Below, in pieces: positions 1 to 14,500 of a stretch of 64,000 nt of DNA. The DNA is from Phoronis australis. Taxonomy: Eukaryota > Phoronida > Phoronidae. Under the pieces are notes generated by a model. It worked only from the letters and a program-made list of their open reading frames with translations, made no database searches and had not been told where the DNA came from. Position numbers and translations under genes: made by a program. Numbering within the stretch: the first letter of the stretch is position 1; every line of letters starts with the position of its first letter. Location of the stretch: positions 126,748 through 190,747 of the forward strand of contig NMRA01000290.1 in the NCBI GenBank assembly GCA_002633005.1. The letters run 5' to 3'.

Positions 1-2510
1 AAAATTAATTGCAATAGAAAAAATTCATTCTTGGACGAATCTCGCGAAACATCATTTTTGTGGTGTCCGAATTTGGCGTACCTCCAAATTTGGGTTTCCG
101 CTGGTGTCCGAATTTTGTGGGTGTACATTATTTCGACGAGCGGTCGTAGTATCAACATTAATGCTGGCTCGGTCATTTGATAGCAGTTTAATTGCAGGTC
201 AATGAAACTCAAATGGTCTTCGAGATCAATTTTTAAAAAACTAGCTTTCCAATAGGAAATGTGCATTGTCGACGCGCAAAAACCGTTCCTGACAAGTGTT
301 GGTTCTTCTTTTCAAAAATACGCTTTCTCAATATTCGGCTTGCATTGCCGATGCTCAAAAACCATTCTAGGCAAGTGACTGAATCTTTTCAAAAATGCGT
401 TATCTCACTTGAAAAATTGGGCTGCATTGTGAAAAAAATGTTCCTGGTGACAAATATAGGCTTTCCAATGAGTGCGTCTGATTTGCATTGTTGACGCACA
501 TGATAAGTTCCAGACAACTGATTCTCTAAATTTGTAAAAATGTGTTTTCTCAATAAAAAATATGTCGAGTTTGCGTTGTTGACACACGAAGAGCGCCCCG
601 ATAGACGCTTTTTTAATTTCCCAATAAAAAGCTGGACTTGCATATTCAACACACAGAGTGTTCCCGACCATCAAAACATGCGCTTTCTCAGTTTTAACGA
701 ATTTTGCGTTAAATGTAACAGTAATGGATGTGGGAACGAGTGAAGAAAGTGATGAACAATGATGAGAACATAGTATTATATTTGTTAAACGTATCCATGC
801 AAAATGTCTGCTGGTTACAAACCGAAGTTAACTCTGACGCGTTTATTTCCATATTAACTGAAAGTTCAGTTTCAACATGAAAACGTCGAATGACCAATTA
901 TCCGAACTAGATTGAAAAGACAATCATGATAGTAAAATGAGCAGTTTCCCATCGACTCGTGATCCCCATTCGTCGTTCTGGTAGTCATCTGAATTGTTTA
1001 AGAAGCGCATCGGACTGGGGACCACTGTCGTTCTACATGCTTGGGCCTACTGCAAACGATTGGAATGTGTCGACTCGTACAGTGCTGCGCAGCTGAAGAC
1101 ACGATTATCTAATATATGTAGAAGGGCGTTGTCTAGAAAGCGAATGCAATTTCAAATGCTACCAACATCAAATTCACCCAACCGTTTTTTACAGTTAAAA
1201 CTTTTCTCATCCACAGCCTTTGAAATGCCTGATGTTAACTCAGTGATGCACTGGCGCGTCTTCATGCAACTGAGGTGACCTAACACATCTGGGTTTGCTT
1301 ACGATTTTAACCACAGTGAAAATTCCGACTTGTGAAATCAGTTCGTGGATAAAATGAAACTGATAATCGTTAGCATTTTCTGATAATCTGCGTGGCAGGT
1401 AACAAGGCCGATTCTTCTCATCGTTACCAGTTTAACGCCATCCACAGTCGTCACCAGCTCTCCCTCAGTCACTACTAATTTCCCATTTGTATTTTCATCA
1501 GAAATTTTTGTCATGCGGGACTAGTCGGTAATTCTTTTCATAGATAAAGTGCCAAACACAAGCTAAACGCAAGACAATCGAGTAACGGTCGTGAAATCGT
1601 CAAGACAAGGTAAAAATTACAAAGCCCGTTATAGCGATTCTCGGATTCAAGCCTTATAGAGTAGTAATCATCCGTTGAACACTTTAGTGACACGAGAGTT
1701 GCTTCGATCCCATATTAGCGTTTTTAATATTTTCCTTGTCCGAAAGTCGCGGGACAAAAATCAGATGTTTATGAATTTGTCCGAAATTCGAGGATCATTA
1801 AAAAACAGTTTTTGGACCTTGTACAAATTTCTTGGACTATGAAAAACTCATTTCGGAAATAGTTATACTTGTCCAAAAATGGCGGGCCATCCGAAAATCG
1901 GGCAACTTTACCGTATGATAAATAGTGATTCAAAGATACCTTATGAAACATAATACATACTCTTGATAGATAAGTATAATGATATCTGAAAATTAAAGAT
2001 AGACATTTTTGTCTGCGGTTACTCTTAACTGCTAGCACTGACGGTAACAGATGATGATGATTTTTGGTTGTATATCTGGGTATATCGATCGCTGTGCCTC
2101 TAGTGGCCATTGTACTTTTCTGTGTTCAATGATGGCTTTTTTTGGTATTTGACAAGTGGGTATTAAGAAAACAATGATCCCTTTTCATTTATGAATGAAT
2201 TTGACATATTCTGTGTCACCTAGTGGGCAGTTTTATTATTTTTGAGTCTATGGTTTGACACAATATGGCTGACAAGTGCCGGAAATTTTACTTGCCTATT
2301 TTTCCTAGAAAGACATGTTGCACCAAATCAATGCTTTCTCAAGTTCTGTACCATAGGTACCATCAAGGAATGTTTTGACTAATTGTTTGCATTCTCAACA
2401 ATTCAAGAATTAAGCTCTTGAAAAATGAAAACAGGAATTATTGGTAATTATTTTTGTCTGAAATTGGTGAGATTTTATCGTAATTGCATTGTGAATTCTG
2501 TGTGTTACAG
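1..2510. other. Left-edge non-coding region, upstream intron or flank of the NO VEIN-like gene
   Basis: I see no supportable exon here. Open frames are short and match no family I recognise. No frame shows the GHKL-ATPase N-box or the glycine-rich ATP-lid motifs that should precede the first visible exon, so the true 5' exons are probably left of the window. The stretch contains a degenerate tandem array (about 240-720) and a diverged copy of the unit that forms the 17.8-19.0 kb array (about 2090-2300). Confidence 0.5.
240..720. repeat. Degenerate tandem array, unit about 77 bp
   Basis: Six to seven diverged units follow one another. Each has a TTTCTCAAT-like segment, then a TTGCATTGTTGACGCACA-like segment, then a GTTCCTGACAAGTG-like segment, then TTTTCAAAAATG. 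The best units are at about 243-320, 321-397 and 450-540. One unit near 400-450 is shortened. The overlapping open frames here come from the periodicity and are not genes. Confidence 0.6.
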
Positions 2511-5500
2511 ATGGGTGACTAACATTGTGTTGCCATTGAAAGATGACACTGAACTGGATAAGGACCAGAGTCGATCACTTACTGCTAGTTTCCAAGATAT
2601 TCAACCCACTCTACTGCTCTTTCTGCACAGACTCAAGAATATAACTGTAATCAACCAGGTATTAAGGACAAACTTTTCCCTTTCAGTGTTTGAAAGTTTA
2701 AGTTCATGAAACAAATTTTGATAAGAATTGAATAGATTCAACACTTCATCCCAAACGTCGCACTTTTAACAATCTATTTTGGAAAATTAGCAACATGGTT
2801 ATTCTTTACTTATTGCCAAAGATTTTCAGTTTTCAAACTTTCAATTAAGGCTAATTACCATGCTGCAAATTATTGAATCTTAACCCTAGTCCTGCTAACT
2901 GTAGGTTTATATGGTTTCAACATTCCAGGCTGTCTGGCTAATGCCAGAGTTTTCCATCTGTCTAGCATTCATCTAAGTGGGTCAAACTCAAGTCAAAAAT
3001 AACGGCCAATCAGAAAATTTAAAATTTCACTCGTCCACCTTGTGTACTAAATAAGTGAACAATTACTTTACAATTTTGTATTTTCCGTTGAATTTTAATT
3101 TTTTGAACAATCAAGTGTGCCAAGAACCTTCCTGTTTTGCGATTATGGTAACTGATGGGACTCGTCTGTGCTCTATTAACATAGGGGCATACCATCTGGT
3201 GAATTTCTTGCAAGTTTGTTGAGGTCACTCAGCCAAGTGGAATGTGATTAAGCTTGTCTTCTTGTTATCGCACCCTCTATAGAAAAGTCATTGGTGTCCG
3301 GGCCTGGAATATTGTGTTATGTAAAAAAATTACAGTGAACTCATTCACACTGTTCCATAAGCCAAGATTTCTCTCAGCAAGTGCGTCATAAGTGACAGGC
3401 CACATAACAACTGAGGAAAGATGTTTAACAGGTTCAATAGATATAGTGCAGAGTATTATAGATTATACACCATGTTTTTGTCAAATCATTACGGTGTTTT
3501 CCCGTTGATTCCAACTTGTTCAATTCTATATCCTTAACAACAAGTTGGGAAGATGAACCCTGTAACCAATATCTTACACGACTGATTAACTCCATTCTGG
3601 CATTTATGGTTGGTCTCTTTTGTTCAATAATTGCTCTAATCTGTAATAAGATCTTATCTAGCCTGGCTCGGCTGTGCTGTTAAAAATAAACGTTAGTTAT
3701 AACATATTTGAATTCCTCGTCAAATGCCGATCATGTTTAGTTTTTGAATCGCCAAAATCACCTGACTGCAACCGAGGTTACGTCAAACTATTCTTTCCGA
3801 ATGTACCAATTCGCTCTGGGTCCAGTTTAATTGTGTTCACACGTGGTCTGTAACAAGCCTGGTAGATAATTGGCTTGCCTGTTGTCATATTAGACAAAAA
3901 CTGTGCTTGGCAGTTAACAAGGAGCTAGATGTTATCACACACTCACAACCCTCTACCTCTGGTAAAGTCACTGAACCGGAGAAGGCCATTATGACCTTTA
4001 ATGATTTGTTTGGGCAATTAAGTGCCAGGACTTAGAAGTAGAAGTAGAATACAAAGCTGTAACTTCCAAGTTGGTATTTTGGGGAGTGTGTGTAAGTCTA
4101 CAAACAAGCTTCTGTTTTTAGGTAACAGGAAGTGTTGCTGAGATGTCCAGGAGAGATGTAAGTGAAAAAGTCATAGAAATCCAGACATCTTCCTCGAAAG
4201 ACAGGTGGCTTGTGGTTCGTAAACAGTTGAAAGTTTCTGGAAAGGTACAGTTTGAAACCATTCATATCAACATTATCTCATTCAAATAATTTTATTATAA
4301 TTTTAAATTGTGATCATTGTTTTTTGCTTCAAATCAGATTTTTCACCAACAATGTCAATCTAAAGTTAAAAGAGAATGTAATTCTAATTTCTATACTAGT
4401 GTCAGAAACGTGTACATGTTTATTACCCATGTTTAACATTGATTCCTTCTTCTTAGCAATGTCATCGTAACAATGTGCTTTCATTTGATATTTTTCAGTT
4501 TGCACAGCAGTATGAGAATGTGGAATACTCTGAACTTGCCCTTGCTTTTCCAATAACCAATAGAGGGCACCTGGAGAAACAGCAAGTGTTTGCTTATCTT
4601 CCTCTCCGAAGCTTTGGATTCAGCTTCATCATTCAAGGTACTTAATTAGTCATTTCTTTTGTTTGAGTACTTGTAGCTGCTCTTAAAATAGTGTCTTATC
4701 TGTCACCTAGCAATATTTCGTCAGGAGGACCAAGATATTTCCAGATGTGATACAGCATTCACAAGAAGCCCCTATGGGCTCTTTGGACAAATGCGGTGGG
4801 CTGTTTCAGAAACTTCTATTGCTTAATTACTACAGCACCCTCATTCAGCAGTGGTCTTTAAAAGTATTTGTAAGAAGGCATAAGGCACTGCTCTTGAGAT
4901 TAGAAACTTCAAGTCAGTGTTGGTGGCATTAAGGGATATGATTTGCTTATGCCTAGAATTTAACTTTGGTTGGCTTGAAATGCTAAGCCTAGCTGCTTTC
5001 TCTTTAGCAGCAGTTGGTTACTTTCATAGTTTGTGACGCATCCACTGACATATCTCTGATCAACTTGAAGGACTTTAAATTAGTTAATGATCATTTTAAA
5101 AAATTGAAATTCAGAAAATTTTGACATTTTGCCACATTTCCATTTCTGTGTCCCAGAAATGCAAAATAATGAACTTTTTCATTTTTGAACAGCAAAAGGT
5201 TGTTAAGTATAAAAAAAGAGAAATAAGACATAGAGAATCCTACACAAGTCTCAGGTTTATGACATGGGCAAAACCTCTTGGAAATTTCGTCGAAATCCCG
5301 AGGCTTGATATTAGTGTAGATTTGTTTTCTCACATGAACTGTAAAAACGATCTTTTTTGATGAAAAACTAAACGTGTCTAAAACTTCCAACCACATAACG
5401 CAACTTCTGTAAAAACACGCTTGCGCAATGTAAAGTAATTCAGAGATAAATCAATCCCACAGATTTTGCTCTCATGATCCAGCAGTCATGGTTGTGTAGT

Positions 5501-8500
5501 TAGTGAAGTAACAAACTGGGTTTCAAAAGGGATACATATTAAAGGCTTGTTTTTTATATGTTCCAACTGACTTTGAAATCCCGTCGTCTTGGCGAGATCT
5601 TGATAATGACTGTGCCTGGAAAAGGCATACATATTAAAGGCTTGTTTTTTATATGTTCCAGGTGACTTTGAAATCCCGTCGTCTCGGCAAGATCTTGATA
5701 ATGACTGTGCCTGGAACCAGTGGCTTCGTTCAGAAGTTCCGACACTCTTTGTTGAAAGCTTGGATGTATTTAAGGTGCATTTTTTTGAAATCTGGACTAA
5801 ATATTTTTAGTAATAACCTATGATGTAGCCCTAGCTTTTAAAACTTGAGTTGCTTTGATCTATTTCTATTTGTACAATGAGTTATTAGGTCACTGCTGCA
5901 TGGTGTCCAATTTGGTTTATGCTACAAAGAAAAGGAAACTGACACACATTCTTAATAATAAATGGTCTTTGTTGTCAGGAACACAAGGACTACAGAGATA
6001 AATTAAAGGCTTTACAGGCATTCCTCAAGTTCGTGCCATCAAGAGGCGAAATTGTTGATTTCTTTGAGCCTGTCGCAGCAAAAATACACACGCTTTTGGG
6101 TGGAAGGTCTTGTTTACCTGTTGAAGACAGTGATGGAGGTAAGATTTTGTCAGTAACAAATGTCTAAGCTTTGATAGGTCTGGTTTATTTTCATTGTCTC
6201 CTTTACTGTGCGTGAAAATGAGCTCCAAACTGCAAACAAAAGTTGTATGTTTGGGAAACTTCACTCACTGCCACCAGTGACGCCTGTTGGCAACAATTAA
6301 GAAATTATTGCAACAATGTGCATTGATGTTAGTAACCCATATGCACGGTATCAAATGATTTCTTGGTAAATTATTCTTCAAGTTGTGTAAAGCCACGCCA
6401 TTCAATTTTTTCAGTGAGCTTGGATAAATTTATTCGTGATTTCTGTGACAACCAAACTGATATGAGTTAGATTAACAGAGAAAATGTATTATATGGCATT
6501 GATTATGAGAATGGCAATACGTAAGGGAGTGAATTGGGAGTGGGGGCGTCATGGTTCACCTAGTATGTAAAATTATGGATTCCACAATTCACATTCGCAT
6601 TTGGAAAATTGTCATTCATGAGCTACGAAAAATCCCTTCTCCCCTGCTATTAGGTGCAAGTTTTCAACTAAAAATAAGTTATTTTATTCAAAAAATTGCA
6701 AAATTGTGAGCAATCAATAAAACATAATTCTCAGAAACTTTCTTTTCTAGCCATCTGTGATTGGAAGAAGCCATCAGAAACGGTTATCTGTCTGCATGAT
6801 GTTATGCGTGCAGTGATTTCACCAGATCTTTTATTCAGCCAGCTTGGACTTTACTATCTGCACAGGAAAGTACTGTCTGCTTCTAACGAGTCACTGCTTA
6901 GAAGTCTCGGTGTTAAGAGTTTGACATCAGCAGACGTAGTGGACATCCTCGTTACTGTACATGACCAGAAGACTAAGTCAAGTGAAGGTGAGCTGTTGTG
7001 ACTTTTTAACCTTAATTGTCATGAAGATTGCTGTTTCTGACCTAACTTTCATGAATCAAGAATCGCAGTTTTGATGGTTATTTTGCACCTTAACTGTGTC
7101 AGGTCTTAACAAGACTTAAAGCAAAATAGTCTGCAAGACATATCAGTAATACTGGTAGATGTTAAGCAACATAGATATTTTTACAAATGCTCCAAACTCT
7201 CTCTTATATTATTCACTTGGAGCTTCTAGTGTTAAACACAATGCCTCAACCTAGCCATTGAGCTACATTTAATGATAATTTATGTGTCAGTGACATGTTG
7301 TCCCTCATTTTACTGGTCATTCCACATGTCAATGCAACTTTAAATTATCCTTCTTCTGATTTTGTTCCTTCATAATGTTATGCAGATAATGTGGTGTGGA
7401 CTTTTATGTATTCCGTTTCTTTTAAGGTTTCACATTGACTGAAGTAGCAGAATGGTTTGCATGCTTGGCCCATTTTTTGAATGAGGGCTATGCAGAAAAC
7501 AGAGATGCTCTGCTGGAGAAAGTTAGGCAGCTTCCACTCATTTTTCTCAACAATGGACAGAGTGTGAGCTTGTCCAACACCACTGTGTTCTTTCCCTTTG
7601 AAGATGAGAAGAAGAAGAAAGGTGTTGTTATTAATTTGTTTCTGTTGAGCCCCTCTTGTATTTATTTCCATTACATAATATAGTTAGTGAAGTTGCTTGG
7701 TTGCTGCTGAGGGCCCAACTATTCTATAGTTGTATTCATTACTGCTGTTTGTGCAAAATAAGTTAAGACTGGATGATAGACCTCTTATAGTGATTTCAGT
7801 GCTCACTAAAGCAGATAAGGGAGTTTCTCATGAAGCCTGAACTCTGGGTGGCCTCTAAAACACAAAAATCTGTCAACTACAGGATGTTGAAATTTGATTT
7901 GCGTCAGCTGATAGCTTTTGACATTATTGTGTGTTTGTTATGGATCACTATTTTTTCAATATTATGAATGTGGCATCTTATTGATAGTTTTCCAGGGTTA
8001 GGGAGCCCTAGAGCATCCCGTTTGTTTTTACTTCAAAAAATTTGTTTGCATTTGTGCCCCCTCACAACTGCCTGCCAGTGTGAAGATGCTGTCTATGCCA
8101 CGCATTGAAGATTATACTGAGTGATATTTTTCAGTGAACAAACAACAAACTGCCTTTAAATCACTTCAAGAAGACATCAACACGGTGAAGTCCAGTCTGT
8201 TCAACTCGCTTGATGATGTCAAGAACTCCATGATCAAAAGGTTGCTGGAAATTCTAGGTGTACGACACATTACATCACATGACGTCATCCACGAACATAT
8301 AATCCCTGCTTTTAAAGACAACTCTGTGTGGAAGGTACAAACAACTTTTTTTTTCGCTCATCAAAATTTTATGCATTGGATACCATTTTAAATTTGAAAT
8401 GTGATACGGGTCGTAACAAATTTCTGTTGTTTCAATATGAAAATTCAGACATTGTTTGGAAAACAATATAGCATATAACATGAATTGTCATTCAATTTTG

Positions 8501-11500
8501 TCCAGTGCTTGTTAACCTATTTCCAAAATGCAAGGCTGACTCATTCCAATAATCTTCATCTCAACTTCGATTGTGACTGTGTACTTACAAAGTGACTGCT
8601 GTTTCTTATTAAAATCTTAGATACTAAAAGCTAGGTTGTCAGCTGGTCTGTTTATGGCTGGGTTCTCATTGGCAAGGGACTTCTTCCTAGTTGTAAGCTG
8701 CATATGGCAAAAATTGATAATTGGTGATGTTATTTGTGTTTCATGATTTAAAATCTGAAAGTTGTCTAGTTATCAGTAATCATATTATTAAGGGTTTGTA
8801 GGATCCTAGAAAAATATTCAAATTTGTCAAACTTTGGAACATCATATTTCAGAAATGAATGATGGGACACATTTCTCCAAAATGCTTTAGGGATTGTTAT
8901 CAAAATGTTCTACATTTCCATGAGTCTAACAAGAAATTGAACTTTAATGATTTTTATGAAAAAAGGAAAATTTACATAAATGAAAACAAAATGATAATAT
9001 ATGGAAAACTGTAAAGCTGACTTTTGAGGTTTTATCTTGAACGTTTATATCAAAACGAAATTTGATCATGTTACTGATACCATTGTTGTGCTATGAATGC
9101 ACCTTTCTTTGTCACTACATTTTAATTACTGAAAACACATGGTCACGTGTCCCAGTTTGGTCAAAAATCAAATTCTACAAGCGTCCTATTTTAAAGTTAA
9201 GTACGCCTTTGTAGATATTTGGGTAAACTCATAGACTTGTCGATAAGGTCCTAAATTATCTTTAATACTGGCTTTACTGATTAAATCTAATTTCCTGAAT
9301 TACCGATGTCTTTGTAAAGACATTGTTGAATGGATCCTGGTCCATGCTCTATAATTACGGTGTGAAAGTTTTGGTGCGTCAAGTGAGTAAAGTGTTTGTT
9401 AGGCTGCTATGGGACTGTCATGTAAATGCCTATTGGAACTTAAATTCATGCTAGCTAATGTACTTGTTTTGTGAGGTTCTCTTCATCATAATGCATAAGA
9501 AGGTGCCACTGCACACTCGACTCAGACTAATATGCAATACTTGGAAAACTGCATAGAAATCAATAAAGAGACCCTACCCACCCCTGACATTATACGACTA
9601 GTCCACTGACCATCAAAACAGGATACTCACCCAAGCCTATACCTGATAGACGATAAAGTTAAATCCACCAAGGTAGTACCACAAATACTCGAAGGCCCAC
9701 ACGCCCACCCACCTGAGTCTATACTTGAGAGCAAAGAAATTCTTCTTTTGTGGGCAGCACGTTCTTATCAACACCTTATACGGGGGGAGGTCTTCCATCT
9801 TAGATAGGTGCAGGTGTGAAACTAGGTGGTCTGGTGAAAATGCATGCCATACGCCCTGGAACACTCCCTAAAATTTCCACCACATTTGCATGTTATCTGC
9901 TGCTAATATTTGGCTTAGTAGTTTGTGTACTGTAACTTCTTGTTTCTTAGTTATTTAGTAAAAGGTTTTAATGGAAATCAAGCTTGTGCCCTTGCTCAAT
10001 TTAAGAGATGTCCGTCGTAAGGCAAATATGGCTGCAACTTCGTTTCGTTCAGTGACCATCCCAAACCAGAAGTGGTAATGGTGAAATTAGGAAAAGAGCT
10101 TGTTTTACTATTTTTTAATAACTAGAACTGAGAATTCTACACAGTGCAGTGGTTGTTATTACAAAAAGCACACCAATTCTACTTGGTGGGGGCTGGTATG
10201 ATAAATTGTGGGACAAAATTCTTTCGCCGCAAGAGTCTTGCATTATGGAGCATGACTCGTATGTACTTTAAACAACTTAAATTATACACTTTATCTTGTT
10301 TATCAACGAAAGATACTGAAGCCAAACTGAAAGAGCATCATTTGGAAAATTAAAGTTTTGATGAATGTCGTTTGTGTTAAAAGTAGTTTAGGGAAGTTTT
10401 TAACTACACAGTGAAGCTAAAAGAGTTTCTTAATATCAGTTTTCAAACAATTTATAAGATTATAACAACTTGATTTCAGAATTCGCCAAATGTATTGTAT
10501 CTTGCCGTGCCTGTACAAAGCAGCTGTTATCACATGCTTGTACTTGTCACATATTTGTAGCTGCATAACTGTAAAATTTTTTCTTTCAGACAAAGTCTGT
10601 TGACATCCTTGTGGCATACGTGACATTCATTAAGCAGGAATGGCAAACTAACATAGATGCTGTCGAGATGAACGCTCTCAAGGAAGTGATCCAGTTGAGA
10701 ACTTCTAATGGAATTCTGAATCCATGTGAAGCTGATATCTGCTTCTCACCTAAGTATCATATTGTGAAGCAACCCTTAGACTTGGGGAGAGATTTTCCAG
10801 GTTAGATTTTTTTATTGATAAGCTCATGCAGCGCCCTCTTTGAAAACAATTTGATTAAGGTTTTGGGGTAGAACTCTTTACTTTAATTTGTTTTTAGCAT
10901 ACAGAGTTTGTGTTCCTTATTACGCAAAAGACTATAACTTAATGTTTTGACAGGAAGATACCACTGCTATGTATATTCATTTCAGTTTAACGTTAGCGAT
11001 TTTGACCGACCGAACTACTGTGAGTCTTAACAAAGCTCCCTTTCAATTCGCCCATAGATCATAGCTAACATATTTTGTAACTCCGGGATTGTTTCGTAAA
11101 TGTCCTGGTGGAGGCATCAGTTACATTTTTGTGCTGGGTCATACACCAATTGAAACTTCCAGTCTGCAGAAATGCATTCTGTGAGTTACACCATTTCACT
11201 CCATGTAACCATGTGCAAATTGGTAATGCAGAGAAGACCATAGAATTTTTTTCGGTGTCCACAACATTGCTGGTATAGTTGCATTAGGGATATACAGAGG
11301 TAGCAGTCTGATTACTGATAGTTTTTCTTGTACCTGAATGTGTGCTAATGACAGGAATTAACTGTGATTTGTTAAACTTTTGTTACATCGCTAACAAAGT
11401 ATTAATCAAAACTTGTTGTAGGTGTGAAGTGGAACCTTCTGCATCCTAGCTATATCAACGATGTGGTTTTGCGGGAAGACAAAGAAAAATGGAAGAAGTT

Positions 11501-14500
11501 CTTTGAACTTCTGGGCGTTGAAGACTTCATCATTGTTCGCCGAAAAAAACTGAAACTAACCCGAGAAGATCTGGTAAGCCAAAGTGTTTGCTTGGTCTTT
11601 TCTCAAATTAATATCTGGGCTTTTGAAGAATTGCATGGTATTCCGTTATTGCTTGAAACCTGATGCTCAGCACATAAAATGATCAGCTGGTCAATCCAAT
11701 TTCTTGATCAAACAGTCTGCAGTATAGCAAACTGCAAGTTCTTCCAAAGTATGGGAATCACTTTTATTGAGAGGTCATGTTGTGTTTTCTTCGATTCTGA
11801 TTGGTATAAGTCTGGTTTTTTTGCTCAGATAAAAAGGAACTGGGCTTGCACTTGGAACAAAAAATATTTGGTTATGGAACAAGGTCAATGAATTCTATTC
11901 CACGATTCAACCGTCCATTCCCACTGCGTGACCAATAACTTATCAGTTACTGCTGTTTTGCTGAGTTGGCAAGTAATCTCCTGAGCACACTCATGGAATA
12001 CTCACTTTTATGCTCTTGTGATTTTGCAAGATCTTACATTTCTTGCAATAAAACTTGTACTACGTAATGCTACCCTGGTTCAGGCTAGCATTTACTTAAT
12101 TGGTTTTCCATTCAGTGGTCTAATTGCAGCTAGATGTCCAAACACTTGATGGATTAAGACTCCGATTGCACAATGCTTAATCTTTCAGAAAGTGTCCCAG
12201 TGGTCTACAGCTGAACATTTTCTGCCAAATTGGGAAGAGTCCTTTGTTATCCATGACTACAGCAGTGATCATGTGGAACAGCTCTTCAGCAACTCTCTCC
12301 ATGTTGATCAAATGAAATACCTGTACCGGTACATATCTTATTGGTGGATGAACCAGTTCAACTCCTACAAGTCTGTAAAGATTTGGGACAAGGATGAGCA
12401 AAATGTCTTGAAGGATGGAATGGATTCTTCCTTTTTTACAGCACTGAAGCAAAAGGAATGGTTGCCAGTTACAGCAGTAGCTCGACAGACGTCTTTCTCC
12501 CAAGTGCTTGTTAAGGCGTCAGATTGTTACTTAAAGAATGACAGGGTTTACAAGCTTTTTGCAGATCACGTTCACTACCTGAGCAATGAGGGTGCCTTGG
12601 AAAATAACCCATTTCCTGTTGAGCTTGGAGTTTGTGTAAAAGTAACAACAGAAGACATAGTCAGCAAGGTTAAAGATTGGGCTTCACAAACAGACAACGA
12701 TGGTATAAGGATCTTTAAGACATCTTTGCAACATATGAAGTTTGTGTATGACTACATCGACAGGTATTTGGATGAAGAGAAAATTGGAGGTGAAGAAAGA
12801 ATGAAGTTGTTTTGTGAAGACCCTGGCATTTTTGTGCCGTTCAAAGCTGCTAGGGATGTGCAAGGTCAGATTCAAGAACATGTCCCTGTAGTTGGTCAGT
12901 TCCACTCATTTGATAAACTTTGCTGGAGAGATCCAACTCGTCTGTTTGTAAAGTACAAGCCAAATATTGAAGATGAGCACGGGCAGAAGTTCAGGCGCCA
13001 GATGATCCAGCCTTATTACGAATCCATGAAACATTTGTTCAGAGATACCCTGGGTGTCATGGAGTCGCCATCTTTCCAAGAGTATGCTTGGTTGCTGGTT
13101 TCCATAACTGCAGAAATGAAGCTGCCATGTACAGAAAATATTCATGATGTTTATAATCTCTACCGGATGTTGGGCTCTAAATGTCTCATGAAAAAGCTAC
13201 AGAATGAGGATTTAGGACACCTGCCTGATTTTTCCAAAGTTCCTTTAAGACCAGAGGTTGTCACGGAGATGAAAGAGATTCTGACGTCTTCTCCAATATT
13301 TCCAACAACAGATAACAAATGGGTAAAAATGGAAGATCACCCTTTGCTTCTGGATAAGGAGGAAATTGCTGAAATTTTCAGTCCTGAAAACGAAAACACA
13401 AACTCCTGCATCTACTTCATTAACATGGAGCCACTCTATGTTGGTAAGTTTCATCCATTTTGCATGTTGTTTTTCATTTTTCATGACCTGTTATTAAATC
13501 TAGTTCAAATGTTTTAGTGACACGGCCTTGTCACTGTACTGTAAGTTGTTAACGTTCTCACTCACTGACCAGCTAAATACCATTTTTTCATTGTCTCTCC
13601 AAGGTTACTCCATATTGTGCTTATTAATTTTTTCAAATAAAAGCATCAATGTTTTGCATGCTTTCAAGTGACTGTTTGTTAACAAAACAATAGATTTATA
13701 TTTCATACTAACTCTTTCACTGTCAAGTACCTCTGTGGGCAAACCAATAACTGGCAGCTTCAGTACTTGTTTGTTGTTGACCTATGGTTAATCCTTTCAT
13801 GAGAAGTAACTACAGTTTAATGACATTATCAGACAACAAGAAGACAATTTCATCAAATCTCAAGCAAAAGTGTATCTCAAAATAGATCTCACTTTTCAAA
13901 AGGAGTTTTTGCTGATCGCTTAACTCTGTCGAATTTTGATTGATGCAATCGCCTCTAAACTGTCCAATGTTGACGTTTAATTGACTCAAAAAGATTCTGA
14001 TTCGGGATCTACCTGACAAATATCTGTCTCAACTCATGATGTTATAGTTATAAAATGTAAAACAGTGTATTCATAAAAGTTTCAGGACAATCAACCAGCT
14101 AATAAAATTTTAGAGACGTTTTTAGTGATTGCACCCTGACATTATCCTTAAACTTTATTAGGGATTGGTGAATGCTATTTTAAAAATGTGGCAATAATGA
14201 AAGAGTTATAAATTCATGATGAATATTTAGTTGTAATGCTAATTATTCATGCACTTCTGTACATATTAATTTTCTAGGGCGTCAAGATCGTATGAAGGAT
14301 AATTTCTGGATGGATATATTTTTCCGAGTGACTGATGTTAAGAAAGTTTCCGAGTGCCTGGAGCAGGAGTACATACCTGTTGGTAGTCGTCCTAGTCCCA
14401 GTGTGCAGAAGTACTTGCATGATGCTGTTCCCTACATCCAGAAATATCTGTTGAAGAATAACCCGGAAGAGTACGAGCGACTCGTTTCTACTGGCATCAA

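Noticed and set aside
994-1278. 94-residue plus-strand open frame
   Set aside because: No family resemblance, no splice-site support, and it does not carry the ATPase motifs expected upstream of 2511.
12177-12503. 108-residue minus-strand open frame and others at 12684-13484
   Set aside because: They are antisense shadows of the 1.25-kb coding exon of the NO VEIN-like gene.
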